From assembly GCA_021730985.1 (NCBI GenBank), contig JAKFYI010000030.1:62001-126000 (forward strand): 64,000 nucleotides of DNA. The letters run 5' to 3'. A program made the translations under genes and the position numbers. Under the pieces are notes generated by a model. That model saw only the letters and a list, made by a program, of their open reading frames with translations. It was not told where the DNA came from and made no database searches. This stretch comes from Hyphomicrobiales bacterium. Its GTDB lineage: Bacteria; Pseudomonadota; Alphaproteobacteria; Rhizobiales; Xanthobacteraceae. Shown here piece after piece: positions 17,275 through 29,357 of this stretch (the stretch's first letter is position 1; each line of letters begins with the position of its first letter).

Positions 17275-18567
17275 ATGGCCGCGCCGCTGAAAACCATCGA
17301 AGGATCGACTGACGTCGCCGCGGCGATGATCGAGATCGGACGCCGCGCCAAGGCTGCGGCGCGCGTGCTCGCGCTCGCCTCGACGGCACAGAAGGACCGC
17401 GCGCTCACCGCGATGGCGCAGGCAATCCGCGCCGCCAAGTCCGACATCCTGAAAGCCAACGCCGAAGACATCGCCGACGCCAAATCCGCGGCGCAGGCCG
17501 AAGCGTTCCTTGATCGCCTTGCGCTCGACGACAAGCGCGTCGCGTCGATGGCCGAGGCGCTCGAAGTGGTGCGCGAGCAGCCCGATCCTGTCGGCAAGGT
17601 CACGGAATCCTGGACGCGTCCGAACGGCATGACGATCGAGCGCGTGCGCGTGCCGCTCGGCGTGATCGGCGTGATCTACGAAAGCAGGCCGAACGTCACC
17701 GCCGACGCCGGCGCGCTGGCGCTGAAAGCGGGCAACGCGGTGATCCTGCGCGGCGGCTCCGACAGCCACCGCTCGGCGCGTGCCATTCACGCGGCACTCA
17801 CCAAGGGCCTGCGCGACGCCAACCTGCCCGAAGATGCCATTTCGCTGGTGCCGACGCGCGACCGCGCCGCGGTCGGGATGCTGCTGCAAGGCCTCGATGG
17901 CGCCGTGGACGTGATCGTGCCGCGCGGCGGCAAGAGCCTGGTTGCGCGCGTGCAGGCCGAGGCGCGCGTGCCGGTGTTCGCGCACCTGGAGGGCGTCTGC
18001 CACGTTTATGTCGACAAGGCCGCCAGACTCGACATGGCGCAATCCATCCTGCTCAACGCCAAGATGCGCCGCACCGGCGTGTGCGGCTCCGCCGAGACGC
18101 TGCTGGTCGATCGCGCCGCCGCCGCGACCCACCTGAAGCCGCTGCTGACGGCGCTGCTCGACGCCGGCTGCGAGATTCGCGGCGACGCCGCCGTGCAGAA
18201 GGCCGATCCTCGCGTGAAGCCCGCCAGCGAGGATGACTGGTCCACCGAATATCTCGACGCCATCATCACCGCGGGCGTGGTGGACGGCGTCGATGCCGCC
18301 ATCGGCCACATCGAGCGCTACGGCTCGCACCACACCGACGCGATCGTCACGGACGATCAAGCCGCCGCCGACAAGTTCCTGAACGAAGTGGACTCCGCCA
18401 TCGTGCTGCACAACGCCTCGACGCAGTTCGCCGACGGCGGCGAGTTCGGGTTCGGCGCGGAGATCGGCATCGCCACCGGCAAGCTGCACGCGCGCGGCCC
18501 GGTCGGCGTCGAGCAGCTCACCAGCTTCAAATATCGCATCCGCGGCACGGGGCAGATCAGACCGTGA
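17275..18567 (+). CDS. proA: Gamma-glutamyl phosphate reductase
   Basis: A 430-residue aldehyde-dehydrogenase-fold enzyme that reduces glutamyl-5-phosphate with NADPH in proline synthesis. The ATG at 17275 gives [16 protein letters not shown]; an in-frame GTG at 17236 would add an implausible leader. Family segments include [32 protein letters not shown], the catalytic cysteine region [15 protein letters not shown] and the C-terminal [22 protein letters not shown]. nadD begins within its last four bases (GTGA overlap), so proA-nadD-rsfS-rlmH is one unit. It follows the structured non-coding stretch. Confidence 0.96.
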   Translation: MAAPLKTIEGSTDVAAAMIEIGRRAKAAARVLALASTAQKDRALTAMAQAIRAAKSDILKANAEDIADAKSAAQAEAFLDRLALDDKRVASMAEALEVVREQPDPVGKVTESWTRPNGMTIERVRVPLGVIGVIYESRPNVTADAGALALKAGNAVILRGGSDSHRSARAIHAALTKGLRDANLPEDAISLVPTRDRAAVGMLLQGLDGAVDVIVPRGGKSLVARVQAEARVPVFAHLEGVCHVYVDKAARLDMAQSILLNAKMRRTGVCGSAETLLVDRAAAATHLKPLLTALLDAGCEIRGDAAVQKADPRVKPASEDDWSTEYLDAIITAGVVDGVDAAIGHIERYGSHHTDAIVTDDQAAADKFLNEVDSAIVLHNASTQFADGGEFGFGAEIGIATGKLHARGPVGVEQLTSFKYRIRGTGQIRP

Positions 18568-19184
18568 CATCCCCGCCCAGACTGGTGCTTCCCCTGCACA
18601 CTCCGGGGATGCGAATCGGCCTGTTCGGAGGAACGTTCGATCCGCCTCACGCGGCCCATCTGGGCGCCAGCCTGCTGGCGCTGAAGCGGCTCAACCTCGA
18701 CCGGATCTGGTGGCTGGTGACCCCCGGCAATCCGCTGAAAGATACGCGGGGCCTGCAACCGCTGGAACAGCGGATGGCGGCGGCGCGCGAGCTAACAAAA
18801 CATGCGCAGATCGACGTCACCGGTCTCGAAGCTGTCATCAACACGCGCTATACTCACGACACGCTGGATTTCCTGGTGCGCCGCTGTCGCGGCGTGCGAT
18901 TTGTCTGGGTGATGGGCGCCGACAACTTACGGAGCTTTTCCCGCTGGCAGAACTGGCGCGGCATCGCGAACCTCATGCCGATGGCGGTCGTCGATCGCAT
19001 GGGCTCAAGCCTCTACGCCATCAACGCCCGCGCGCCCCAGGCGCTGGGCCGGTATCGCCTCCCCGAAGACATGGCCCCCGTGCTGGCCGACTGCGCGCCG
19101 CCGGCCTGGATATACCTCCACGGCCTCAAATCGCCGCTGTCTTCGACCCAGTTGCGGGCCAAGCGCAGCAAGCCGAGAGGTTGA
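18564..19184 (+). CDS. nadD: Nicotinate-nucleotide adenylyltransferase
   Basis: A 206-residue nucleotidyltransferase of NAD synthesis, forming nicotinate adenine dinucleotide from nicotinate mononucleotide and ATP. The GTG start at 18564 overlaps the proA stop (GTGA). The conserved core is [18 protein letters not shown] from residue 16, with the T/HxGH-type nucleotide motif, then [11 protein letters not shown], the [17 protein letters not shown] segment and a SSTQLRAK end. An alternative start is the ATG at residue 16 (18609), which would match many NadD proteins. Confidence 0.93.
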   Translation: MTSPPRLVLPLHTPGMRIGLFGGTFDPPHAAHLGASLLALKRLNLDRIWWLVTPGNPLKDTRGLQPLEQRMAAARELTKHAQIDVTGLEAVINTRYTHDTLDFLVRRCRGVRFVWVMGADNLRSFSRWQNWRGIANLMPMAVVDRMGSSLYAINARAPQALGRYRLPEDMAPVLADCAPPAWIYLHGLKSPLSSTQLRAKRSKPRG

Positions 19185-19242
19185 AACCACAGGACTCCCG
19201 TGCCTATCTTAGTGTCGTGGGCCCCGGCCATTCCCGGGCATA

Positions 19243-19674
19243 ATGCAACCGAAAGGACAAGCACCCCTGCCGACCACAGCAGCCCCCCGGGTCCGCACCC
19301 GTCGCGTGGCACCCGCCCCGGTCTCCAAGCGTCCCGACGCCGGTGAGACCCTTCGCCATATCCTCGAGAGCCTCGATGACATGAAGGCCGAGGACACCGT
19401 CACCATCGATCTCGCCGGAAAAACTTCGATCGCGGACGCCATGGTCGTGACCAGCGGGCGCTCGACCCGCCATGTCACGTCGATCGCGGACAGCGCGATC
19501 GACAGCCTGGAAAAAGCCGGCGTGAAAGGCATTCGCGTCGAAGGCAAGCGCAACGGCGACTGGGTGCTGATCGACGCCGGCGACGTCATCGTGCATGTGT
19601 TCCGGCCGGAGGTGCGCGCGTTCTACGACATTGAGAAGATGTGGGCGGGTTCGCGCAGCCGCAAACCAAGCTGA
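19243..19674 (+). CDS. rsfS: Ribosome silencing factor
   Basis: A 143-residue RsfS/YbeB/Iojap protein. After a ~35-residue basic, probably disordered N-terminus the fold is clear: ILESLDDMKAEDTVTIDLAG, SIADAMVVTSGRSTRHV, GKRNGDWVLIDAGDVIVHVF and RAFYDIEKMW. RsfS binds L14 and blocks subunit joining during starvation. It is placed between nadD and rlmH as in most alphaproteobacteria. Confidence 0.95.
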   Translation: MQPKGQAPLPTTAAPRVRTRRVAPAPVSKRPDAGETLRHILESLDDMKAEDTVTIDLAGKTSIADAMVVTSGRSTRHVTSIADSAIDSLEKAGVKGIRVEGKRNGDWVLIDAGDVIVHVFRPEVRAFYDIEKMWAGSRSRKPS

Positions 19675-19703
19675 CCGCGATGCGTCGCAAAGGATAACGG
19701 GCG

Positions 19704-20186
19704 ATGCGGCTCACCGTCGCCGCGATCGGCCGGCTCAAGGAAGGCCCCGAGCGCGAGCTCGCCGAGCGCTATCGCAAGCGCGCCGAGCAGCTGGGCCGGC
19801 GAATCGGACTGCGCGAGGTCGAAGTCGTCGAGATCCGCGAGAGCCGCGCCCAGGAGGTCGGCAAGCGCATGATCGAAGAATCGATCGCGCTGGCCAACGT
19901 GATCCCCGACAAGGCCGCCATCGTGATCATGGACGAGCGCGGCAATAGCCTCGACAGCGCGGCGATCGCAAGACAACTCGGAACATGGCGCGACGCGGGC
20001 CGTCCCGCCGCGGTGTTCATCATCGGCGGCGACGATGGCCTCGCCCCAGCGTTGCGCGAGCGCGCCACCATGCGGCTCGCATTCGGCGCGGCGACCTGGC
20101 CGCACCAATTGGTGCGCGGCATGCTGCTGGAACAACTCTATCGCGCTGTCACAATTTTGGCCGGTCATCCCTACCATCGCGCCTAG
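19704..20186 (+). CDS. rlmH: 23S rRNA pseudouridine-1915 N3-methyltransferase
   Basis: A 160-residue SPOUT methyltransferase that methylates pseudouridine 1915 in helix 69 of 23S rRNA. The start MRLTVAAIGRLKEGPERELA is canonical. The trefoil-knot region is visible in LDSAAIARQLGTWRDAGRPA, FIIGGDDGLAPALRERA and the C-terminal TWPHQLVRGMLLEQLYRAVTILAGHPYHR. It ends 56 nt before the EnvC-like gene. Confidence 0.97.
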   Translation: MRLTVAAIGRLKEGPERELAERYRKRAEQLGRRIGLREVEVVEIRESRAQEVGKRMIEESIALANVIPDKAAIVIMDERGNSLDSAAIARQLGTWRDAGRPAAVFIIGGDDGLAPALRERATMRLAFGAATWPHQLVRGMLLEQLYRAVTILAGHPYHRA

Positions 20187-20242
20187 AATTTGATCGCGTT
20201 CCGCCTGGACTCGGAAGGGTCCGCGCGTTACCCCAGGCTTCG

Positions 20243-21556
20243 ATGGCCGACCGACGACCGCAAGCCGATTCGCGCCGTGCGCTCCGCCTGTTGCTGGCGC
20301 CGCTGCTCTTGCTGGCGCTCCCCACCGCCCCGCTCGCCCAGTCCACGCTCGACAAGCTTCGCCAGCACGACAAGGAACTCGAAGCGGTCCGCCAGCAGCA
20401 GCGGCAGATCGCCGACACCGAGGCGCGGCTCAAGCGCGAGATCGGCTCGATCGGCGACGACCGCCGCAAGCTCAACCAGACGCTGATCGATGCCGCGGCC
20501 CGCCTGCGCACCGGCGAGGTGCGCGTCGCCGAGGCCGAGGGCCGGCTGAAGCCGCTCGATGAGAACGAGCGCGGCATCCGCCAGTCGCTCGACGGCCGCC
20601 GCGCCGCCATCGCCGAGGTGCTGGCTTCGCTTCAGCGGATCGGCCGCAACCCCCCGCCGGCCATGCTGGTCCGCCCCGAGGACGCGCTCGCCTCGATCCG
20701 CACCGCCATCATGCTCGGCGCCGTGCTGCCGGACATGCGCGCGCAGGCCGAGTCGCTCACCGCCGACCTGTCCGACCTGGTGCGGATCCGCCGCGAGATC
20801 GTCGACGAGAAGGAGCGGCTGCAGCGCGACGCGGCCGCGCTGTCGGAAGAACGTCGGCGGATCGCATTACTGGTAGAAGAACGCCAGAAGAAGCAGGTAG
20901 AAACCGAGAAGCAGATCGGCGCAGAACGGCAGAAGGCGATGGAACTCGCCCGCCAGGCCGACGATCTCAAAGAATTGATCGGAAAATCCGAACAGGGTCT
21001 CGACCGGGCCACCCGCGCGGCCCGCGCCGCAGACCGCACTGAAGGTGAAAAGTCCAACAGCGGCAGAATCGACCTTGCGGCCCTAAAAGACCCCGGAAGA
21101 TTGGCTCCAGCCGTTGCTTTTGCGTCCGCACGGGGTCATTTACCACTGCCGGTTAACGGGGTCCGGATTCGAGAATTCGGGGCCCCCGACAGCCTCGGAG
21201 GCTTGGAAAAGGGCCTTTCCCTCGCCACGAGGGCGGCAGCGCAGGTCACCGCGCCCTGCGACGGGTGGGTTGTTTACGCTGCTTCCTTCCGCAATTACGG
21301 CCAAGTCTTGATCCTCAATGCGGGCGGCGGATATCATGTGGTGCTTGCCGGGATGGATCAGATTTCAGTCGATGTTGGCCAGTTCGTGCTGACCGGAGAG
21401 CCCGTTGCGACAATGGGGTCTGGTGCGCAAGTGGCGGCAACCCTGGCGTCGGGCTCCAATCAGCCGGTTCTGTACGTCGAATTTCGCAAGGACGGGACTC
21501 CCGTCGATCCCAGCCCATGGTGGGCAGCAAGCGAAGGCGAGAAGGTTCGCGGATAA
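20243..21556 (+). CDS. EnvC-like murein hydrolase activator (coiled coil plus degenerate LytM/M23)
   Basis: A 437-residue periplasmic protein. A signal peptide (RRALRLLLAPLLLLALPTA, cut near PLAQS) is followed by long coiled coil (residues ~35-270, rich in Arg/Glu/Gln/Ala). A C-terminal LytM domain follows (~310-430): PVNGVRIREFG, GWVVYAASFRNYGQVLILN, GQFVLTGEPVATMG and LYVEFRKDGTPVDPSPWW. The zinc histidines of active M23 peptidases are not seen at their usual places, as in EnvC, which activates amidases rather than cutting murein itself. Its TAA overlaps by one base the ATG of ctpA, a conserved alphaproteobacterial pair. Confidence 0.9.
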   Translation: MADRRPQADSRRALRLLLAPLLLLALPTAPLAQSTLDKLRQHDKELEAVRQQQRQIADTEARLKREIGSIGDDRRKLNQTLIDAAARLRTGEVRVAEAEGRLKPLDENERGIRQSLDGRRAAIAEVLASLQRIGRNPPPAMLVRPEDALASIRTAIMLGAVLPDMRAQAESLTADLSDLVRIRREIVDEKERLQRDAAALSEERRRIALLVEERQKKQVETEKQIGAERQKAMELARQADDLKELIGKSEQGLDRATRAARAADRTEGEKSNSGRIDLAALKDPGRLAPAVAFASARGHLPLPVNGVRIREFGAPDSLGGLEKGLSLATRAAAQVTAPCDGWVVYAASFRNYGQVLILNAGGGYHVVLAGMDQISVDVGQFVLTGEPVATMGSGAQVAATLASGSNQPVLYVEFRKDGTPVDPSPWWAASEGEKVRG

Positions 21557-22875
21557 TGCGCAAGACAGCTCTCATTCTCCTCAGTGCAGCTTCAGGTGCG
21601 GCACTGTCGTTGCTGGCCACCCAGCCGCAATTCTTTTCCAGCGCGAAGGCTGCGGCCGCCGACACCTACCGGCAGCTCAACCTGTTCGGCGATGTGTTTG
21701 AGCGGGTTCGCTCCGACTACGTCGAGAGGCCGAACGACGCAAAGCTGGTCGAGTCCGCGATCAACGGCATGCTGGCCGGATTGGATCCGCATTCGAGCTA
21801 CATGGACGCGAAGAGCTTCCGCGACATGCAGGTTCAGACCCGCGGCGAATTCGGCGGCCTCGGCATCGAGGTCACGATGGAGGAAGGCCTGATCAAGGTC
21901 GTCACCCCGATCGACGACACACCCGCCGCCAAGGCCGGCGTGATGGCGAACGACATCATCACCCACCTCGACGATGAAGCGGTGCAGGGCCTCACGTTGA
22001 ACCAGGCGGTCGAGAAGATGCGCGGCCCGGTCAACACCAAGATCCGACTCCGCATCAGCCGCAAGGGCATCGACAAGCCGACCGAAGTGACGATCGTCCG
22101 CGCCGTGATCCGCGTGCGCGCGGTGCGCTCCCGCGCCGAAGACGACATCGGCTACATCCGTGTCAGCCAGTTCAACGAGCAGACCACCGACAACCTGAAG
22201 AAGGCGATCGAGGAGCTGGCGACCCAGATCCCGGCCGACAAGCTCAAGGGCTTCGTTCTGGATCTGCGCAACAATCCGGGCGGCTTGCTCGACCAGGCGA
22301 TCACGGTGTCGGACTCGTTCCTCGACAAAGGGGAAATCGTCTCGACCCGCGGCCGCAATGCCGAAGAAACTCAGCGGCACAACGCGCGCCCGGGAGACCT
22401 CACCCGCAACAAGCCGGTGATCGTGCTGATCAACGGCGGTTCGGCCTCGGCGTCCGAGATCGTCGCCGGCGCCCTGCAGGACCACAAGCGCGCGACCGTG
22501 CTCGGCACGCGCTCGTTCGGCAAGGGTTCGGTGCAGACCATCATCCCGCTCGGCGCTTCGAACGGTGCACTGCGGCTGACCACGGCGCGCTACTACACGC
22601 CGTCCGGCAAGTCGATCCAGGCCAAGGGCATCACGCCGGATATCGAAGTGCTGCAGGACGTGCCGGACGAGCTCAAGGCGCGGATCGACACCAAGGGCGA
22701 GTCCTCGCTGCGCGGCCATCTGAAGGCCGACGGCGACGAGCAGACCGGGTCGCAGTCCTACATCCCGCCGGATCCGAAGAACGACAAGGCGCTCAACATG
22801 GCGCTCGAGCTGATCCGCGGCAAAACCACCAACGCGGCCTACCCGCCGAACCCGCGCGGTGGCGTGCCGAACTGA
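21556..22875 (+). CDS. ctpA: Carboxyl-terminal processing protease (S41 family)
   Basis: A 439-residue periplasmic serine protease. A signal sequence (ALILLSAASGAALSLLA) precedes a Ctp N-terminal segment (LFGDVFERVRSDYVE), a PDZ domain (~90-175, with GGLGIEVTMEEG and DTPAAKAGVMANDIITHLDD) and the S41 catalytic domain. The Ser/Lys dyad is in INGGSASASEIVAGAL and LGTRSFGKGSVQTI. It trims envelope proteins. Start ATG overlaps the envC-like stop (TAATG), so translation is coupled, and a strong intrinsic terminator follows at 22900. Confidence 0.96.
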   Translation: MRKTALILLSAASGAALSLLATQPQFFSSAKAAAADTYRQLNLFGDVFERVRSDYVERPNDAKLVESAINGMLAGLDPHSSYMDAKSFRDMQVQTRGEFGGLGIEVTMEEGLIKVVTPIDDTPAAKAGVMANDIITHLDDEAVQGLTLNQAVEKMRGPVNTKIRLRISRKGIDKPTEVTIVRAVIRVRAVRSRAEDDIGYIRVSQFNEQTTDNLKKAIEELATQIPADKLKGFVLDLRNNPGGLLDQAITVSDSFLDKGEIVSTRGRNAEETQRHNARPGDLTRNKPVIVLINGGSASASEIVAGALQDHKRATVLGTRSFGKGSVQTIIPLGASNGALRLTTARYYTPSGKSIQAKGITPDIEVLQDVPDELKARIDTKGESSLRGHLKADGDEQTGSQSYIPPDPKNDKALNMALELIRGKTTNAAYPPNPRGGVPN

Positions 22876-22899
22876 TCGATCCGCGATAAAGGTTGCTTT

Positions 22900-22928
22900 G
22901 GGGCGGCCAGTCGGCCGCCCCATTTTTT
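22900..22928 (+). terminator. Rho-independent terminator after ctpA
   Basis: A perfect 9-bp stem (GGGGCGGCC at 22900-22908, GGCCGCCCC at 22913-22921) with an AGTC loop is followed by A and six T residues. It lies 25 nt after the ctpA stop and is the clearest intrinsic terminator in the window. Confidence 0.95.
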
Positions 22929-23015
22929 GGCGCACCCATCCCGGCGCCCACGGTAAACGAACAGTTAACGATCGCTCGCCTACGCTGGCTCTCATGATTC
23001 GCGGGGGTTTCGGCT

Positions 23016-24203
23016 GTGGCGACCGATGATCTGGACGCGCCGCTCGGCCAGGACATAAAGAAGCGTCGGCGCTTCCGTATTCCGGTCACCGTTACGCAGG
23101 TGATCGCCGGAATGCTTGGCCTGATCGTCGCCACCTTCGGGGGCTGGGCGCTGGTCGCCAGCGATCCGCTGGGCGGCGAGCCCATGATCGTGGCGTCCGC
23201 CATCACAACCAAGGGCGAGATGCCCCTGGTGGCATCTGGCCCGCGCAAGTACGACGGCCCGGGTGCCACCCCAAGTGTCGTCGCAAGCGCCACCCCGGCG
23301 CCTCCCCAGACTCCGTCTCAAACCAACGTCATCACAATCATCGACGGCAGCACGGGCAAACGCCAGGAAGTGCCGATCGCGGCCCCCCAAGAAGGACGCG
23401 GACGGCCCGAGCAAAGCCTGCTCGAAGGCACGCGCCACGGCGCCATTCCGAAGATCGCGCCCGACGGAAAGCGCCCCGCGGAGGCCTACGCCCGCACCGC
23501 CAAACTGCAGGGCAAGCCGGACGCTCCGCGTATCGCCATCGTGATCACCGGACTCGGCGTTAGCGGCAACGTCACGCAATCAGCGATGAGCAAGCTTCCG
23601 GGTCCGGTGACGTTTGCGTTTGGCCCATACGGCTTTGAGATCGACCGCACCGTCGCGAAGGCGCGCGCCGACGGCCACGAGGTGCTGCTGCAGATTCCGA
23701 TGGAGCCGTTCGACTATCCGGACAACGATCCCGGGCCGCAGACGCTGCTGGTGTCGCTTAGCGCCGAACAAAACCTCGACCGTTTGCATTGGCTGATGAG
23801 CCGGTTTCAAGGCTACGTCGGCATCTCCAACTTCATGGGCGCGCGCTTCACCGCATCGGAACCGGCGCTTGCGCCGGTGCTGCGCGAAGCCGCCAAGCGC
23901 GGCCTGATCTATGTCGATGACGGCTCCTCGCACCGCAGCCTGGCCGGCCAGATTTCCGGCATCGACAATCTGTCTTTCGCCAAGGCGGAGGTCGTCATAG
24001 ACGCCGTGCCGACGCCGCCGAACATCGACCGCGCGCTGTCACGTCTCGAAGCGCTGGCGAAGGAGCGCGGCTTCGCGATTGGCGTAGCCTCGGCGCTGCC
24101 TGCCTCGATTGATCGCATCGCGAATTGGGCCAAGTCAGCAGGAAGCCGCGGCGTCGTGCTGGTGCCGATCAGCGCCGTAACATCGAAGCCCAGCTCAAGC
24201 TGA
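23016..24203 (+). CDS. Divergent polysaccharide deacetylase family protein (YibQ-like)
   Basis: A 395-residue protein starting at a GTG. A cytoplasmic basic stretch (IKKRRRFRIPV) leads into one membrane helix (VIAGMLGLIVATFGGWALV, residues ~31-50), then a Pro/Thr-rich linker. The divergent polysaccharide deacetylase domain (residues ~168-390) begins PRIAIVITGLGVSGNVTQSAM and contains EVLLQIPMEPFDYP, GYVGISNFMGARFT and LIYVDDGSSHRSL. It is anchored in the inner membrane facing the periplasm. In alphaproteobacteria it accompanies envC-ctpA and rppH; a role in envelope or division is inferred from that context only. Confidence 0.88.
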   Translation: MATDDLDAPLGQDIKKRRRFRIPVTVTQVIAGMLGLIVATFGGWALVASDPLGGEPMIVASAITTKGEMPLVASGPRKYDGPGATPSVVASATPAPPQTPSQTNVITIIDGSTGKRQEVPIAAPQEGRGRPEQSLLEGTRHGAIPKIAPDGKRPAEAYARTAKLQGKPDAPRIAIVITGLGVSGNVTQSAMSKLPGPVTFAFGPYGFEIDRTVAKARADGHEVLLQIPMEPFDYPDNDPGPQTLLVSLSAEQNLDRLHWLMSRFQGYVGISNFMGARFTASEPALAPVLREAAKRGLIYVDDGSSHRSLAGQISGIDNLSFAKAEVVIDAVPTPPNIDRALSRLEALAKERGFAIGVASALPASIDRIANWAKSAGSRGVVLVPISAVTSKPSSS

Positions 24204-24225
24204 CAAACGGTGTCCCTCGCCGGAC

Positions 24226-24256
24226 TTGACCCGCCGGGATTCGTCTTATCTATACC
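24226..24256 (+). promoter_or_regulatory. Possible promoter for rppH
   Basis: TTGACC at 24226-24231 is followed, 15-19 nt on, by the AT-rich TTATCTATACC (24246-24256) that offers several -10 registers. It lies about 50 nt before the rppH start. The exact -10 is unclear. Confidence 0.35.
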
Positions 24257-24307
24257 TCGCAAACCAGGAGCGGCTTGGCGCAGCGTCGAGCCAAGACGAG
24301 ATCGCTT

Positions 24308-24817
24308 ATGCCTCGATTTGAAGACCTGCCTTACCGGCCCTGCGCCGGTCTTTGCGTGATCAACCGCGCAGGTCACGTCTTCGTCGGGCGGCGGAAGGAT
24401 GGCCCCGAGCACACCGATGCAACGCACGTCTGGCAGATGCCGCAGGGCGGCATCGACAAGGGCGAGAAACCATATCCGGCTGCGTTGCGCGAGCTTCGTG
24501 AGGAAACCAACATCAGATCGGTCAAACGGCTCGGCTCGATCAAAGATTGGCTGACCTACGACATCCCTCCCGTAATCGCCGGCACGGCGTGGAGCGGCAA
24601 GTACCGCGGCCAGAAGCAGAAGTGGTACGCCCTGCAATTCACCGGCAGCGACAAGGAAATCGACATCCTCAATCCGGACGGTGGACACACGCCCGAGTTT
24701 TGCGAATGGCGATGGGAGCCGATGCAAAACCTTCCCGGCTTGGTCGTGCCGTTCAAGCGGGCGACCTACGAACGTGTGGTCGCCGAGTTCTCGAAGTTCG
24801 CCGCACGATTGTCGTGA
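24308..24817 (+). CDS. rppH: RNA pyrophosphohydrolase (Nudix)
   Basis: A 169-residue Nudix hydrolase that removes pyrophosphate from mRNA 5' ends, or dinucleoside polyphosphates. It begins [19 protein letters not shown], the standard RppH/IalA N-terminus. The Nudix box is [20 protein letters not shown] followed by TN. The C-terminal part contains the [14 protein letters not shown] and CEWRWEPM segments typical of RppH. Its last 52 nt overlap the 3' end of the convergent membrane-protein gene. Confidence 0.94.
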   Translation: MPRFEDLPYRPCAGLCVINRAGHVFVGRRKDGPEHTDATHVWQMPQGGIDKGEKPYPAALRELREETNIRSVKRLGSIKDWLTYDIPPVIAGTAWSGKYRGQKQKWYALQFTGSDKEIDILNPDGGHTPEFCEWRWEPMQNLPGLVVPFKRATYERVVAEFSKFAARLS

Positions 24818-25383
24818 CGCGAATCCCGACGTGACTGGAATGCCCGGATCGCAAGAACGATCCCGGCATAGAAGGGATCGGTCGGGAAGATCAGGTAATC
24901 CCACAGGTTGGTGCTGTCGTATGCGCCGCATATATAGAGCAGCGCAGCAAGCCCAACCCAGCACGCTACGTCATAGACACGCGCGATCCAGCCGACCATC
25001 ACCAAGCCAAGCATGAGGGCTGGCACGGCGATGCCGCCGTAGCCGAACTCATAAGGATCGAAGCGCGTCAATCCGATTGTGAAGGGATAGTACGCGATCG
25101 AAATAGCGATCAGGCAAACCAGCATCGGACACGAGGTGCGGCTTTTGCCGTCCGAGATGAACGTAACGAGCAGAGTCGCGAGCATCACGATCGCAGCAGC
25201 GGACAGCGGCCCAACCGTGCCCAGTAAAACCGCGCCCAGACTTGCCGGACCCAACGGGATAAAGGCCAAAGCAGCACCGGCAATCGTGGCTACAATCCGG
25301 ACGCCGATGCTCGCCCGCCGGACGGGCAGGACCACGACCACAGCCAACACCAGCGCTGGCCCGAGAAGTTCGATCGCGTTCAT
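24766..25383 (-). CDS. Hypothetical multi-pass membrane protein
   Basis: A 205-residue protein with about six hydrophobic segments (for example [78 protein letters not shown]) and a polar basic C-terminus. The ATG at 25383 overlaps the sialidase-like gene's stop as ATGA; an in-frame GTG at 25389 is a weaker choice. I do not recognise a family. The coupling makes it a likely partner of the sialidase-like protein. Its end overlaps rppH by 52 nt. Confidence 0.75.
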   Translation of the reverse strand: MNAIELLGPALVLAVVVVLPVRRASIGVRIVATIAGAALAFIPLGPASLGAVLLGTVGPLSAAAIVMLATLLVTFISDGKSRTSCPMLVCLIAISIAYYPFTIGLTRFDPYEFGYGGIAVPALMLGLVMVGWIARVYDVACWVGLAALLYICGAYDSTNLWDYLIFPTDPFYAGIVLAIRAFQSRRDSRHDNRAANFENSATTRS

Positions 25384-26522
25384 CGGCACGGTGGTCCTCC
25401 GCGCTCTGCGATCCAGTCACGCGAAATTCGGGCGTGCAGCAGCTCGCTGGTGCCGTCGATCCGCGTGAGAGTGAACAGCGCGTGATACACACCGCCCGGT
25501 CCAACCATCATCCAGGGGTACTTTGGTACGTCGCGCGAGGTGCGGCCAAACCTTTGCGAATAGAGATCGCGCCAGGTTTGTCCCTCATCGCTCGAAACAG
25601 CAAAACTGAGCGACCAAAGCTTGGTCGAAGGATCTGCTATGCTCGCTATCGCGAAGATGTCCCTTCCGATCCGCACAACTGACACAGGCGTTTCGAAATT
25701 CGGAACGTTCGTCGGCACGAGATCGGTCCAGCTGTTTCCCGCATCGGCCGTCTTGCTGTTCATCGTGAGCGGTTCCCGGGTGCGCATCAGCGCGATCGCA
25801 TTTTTCTCATCGCGAACCGAGACATACGGCTGACGCGCCTTGAAGTTCCTGCCGATACGGCGCTTGCCAACGACGCGCCCGCGGCTGTCGAGCAGGATGA
25901 GCTCGGGAAACGTTCCCAGAAACTCCCGGGAAGCCGGAACGATCGTCATGTCGCCACGAGCCGGAACGGCAGGGCCGCGAACATTGGTGCCAAGGTTGAA
26001 TATCGGCGACGTGGTGAGGTTGCGCGGCGGCGACCACGTCTCGCCCTCGTCTTGCGAATGCGTCAGCTTGAGATTCACGCCATCCCACCCGCCGGCGAGA
26101 CTGGTCGCGAACACCAGCGTCAGGGCGCCGCCCGGATCGCGGAAGACCACCGCATTTCCAACCTTGCGGACAAAGCGTCCGGTACCCGCCGAGGTTTCCG
26201 CCGGGCTGACGATGACCCGCGGCTTGCTCCATAGCGAGCCGTCGTAAGTGGCGCTCCAGATTCGGACGTCCGGATTGAGTTCGTTGGTGCCCTCGTACCA
26301 GACAGCGCGGATGCGGCCGTCACGCAGCATCACCGCGCTGATGGCATGTGCATGTCGCTGGCCGACGTGGAAGGTGTCGATTTCGAAGACCGGACGGCCT
26401 ATGCACTCCGGCGCCGATTCGGGCGGCATGAAAGCCACCGGCCACGCAGGTGCACGAACGGCAAAACCGGCGGCGATCAACGTCAGCAGGCCAGCAAGCG
26501 CCGCCAGGACGTGATGCCGCAT
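25380..26522 (-). CDS. Sialidase-like (BNR/Asp-box) secreted protein
   Basis: A 380-residue protein with an N-terminal hydrophobic signal or anchor (VLAALAGLLTLIAAGFAV). At least three Asp-box motifs are visible (SQDEGETWS, TADAGNSWTD, SSDEGQTWRD), the mark of a six-bladed sialidase-type propeller. An early RHAHAISAVMLRDGRIRAVWYEG strand and the RQPYVSVRDEKNA segment resemble bacterial exo-sialidase-like proteins. Whether the catalytic Arg triad, Tyr and Asp are complete cannot be decided here, so glycoside hydrolase activity is not certain. The gene overlaps the downstream membrane-protein gene by four bases. Confidence 0.8.
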   Translation of the reverse strand: MRHHVLAALAGLLTLIAAGFAVRAPAWPVAFMPPESAPECIGRPVFEIDTFHVGQRHAHAISAVMLRDGRIRAVWYEGTNELNPDVRIWSATYDGSLWSKPRVIVSPAETSAGTGRFVRKVGNAVVFRDPGGALTLVFATSLAGGWDGVNLKLTHSQDEGETWSPPRNLTTSPIFNLGTNVRGPAVPARGDMTIVPASREFLGTFPELILLDSRGRVVGKRRIGRNFKARQPYVSVRDEKNAIALMRTREPLTMNSKTADAGNSWTDLVPTNVPNFETPVSVVRIGRDIFAIASIADPSTKLWSLSFAVSSDEGQTWRDLYSQRFGRTSRDVPKYPWMMVGPGGVYHALFTLTRIDGTSELLHARISRDWIAERGGPPCR

Positions 26523-26559
26523 CTGCCTTGCCTGCTAGCTGACGGATCCAGTCATGAGA

Positions 26560-26958
26560 TCATCGCCCGAGCACGGCCTGCACCGCGCGGAGTTGATCGA
26601 GACGATGGGCGGCGCGGTCGCGGGCCGCGCCTTCGGCGGCGTCAGCGACGTCCTCTTCGAGATCCTTGATCTGGCCGGCCAGCACGGCCCCATCGACCTG
26701 ATCGGTCGGCATGGCGAAATCCGCCAGCAATGTCAGGCCGTTAGGCCCGACTTCGGCGAAGCCGCCGCCGACCATGGCGCGCACCTGGGCGCCGTTTTCG
26801 GTGATCGTCACGATGCCCGGCCGCAGCATGGCGACGAGCGGCGCGTGCCCGGCGAGCACGCCGAAATCGCCTTCGGAACCAGGCACATCGACCTGATCCA
26901 CCATGCCGGAGTAGAGCAGCTTCTCCGGTCCGACCAGGTCGAATTGAAACTTCGCCAT
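26560..26958 (-). CDS. atpC: F1 ATP synthase epsilon subunit
   Basis: A 132-residue epsilon subunit: MAKFQFDLVGPEKLLYSGMV, then GSEGDFGVLAGHAPLVAML and the beta-sandwich end GGFAEVGPNGLTLLADFA, followed by a helical hairpin. It links the rotor to the catalytic head and can brake ATP hydrolysis. It is the last gene of atpH-A-G-D-C, 27 nt after atpD. Confidence 0.97.
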   Translation of the reverse strand: MAKFQFDLVGPEKLLYSGMVDQVDVPGSEGDFGVLAGHAPLVAMLRPGIVTITENGAQVRAMVGGGFAEVGPNGLTLLADFAMPTDQVDGAVLAGQIKDLEEDVADAAEGAARDRAAHRLDQLRAVQAVLGR

Positions 26959-26985
26959 GGAGCCTTCCTCGCGGTCTTCGCGCTA

Positions 26986-29323
<2,338 letters not shown>

Positions 29324-29357
29324 TTCGTCTCAGCCGCTTCCAATCAACTCGTCGAAT

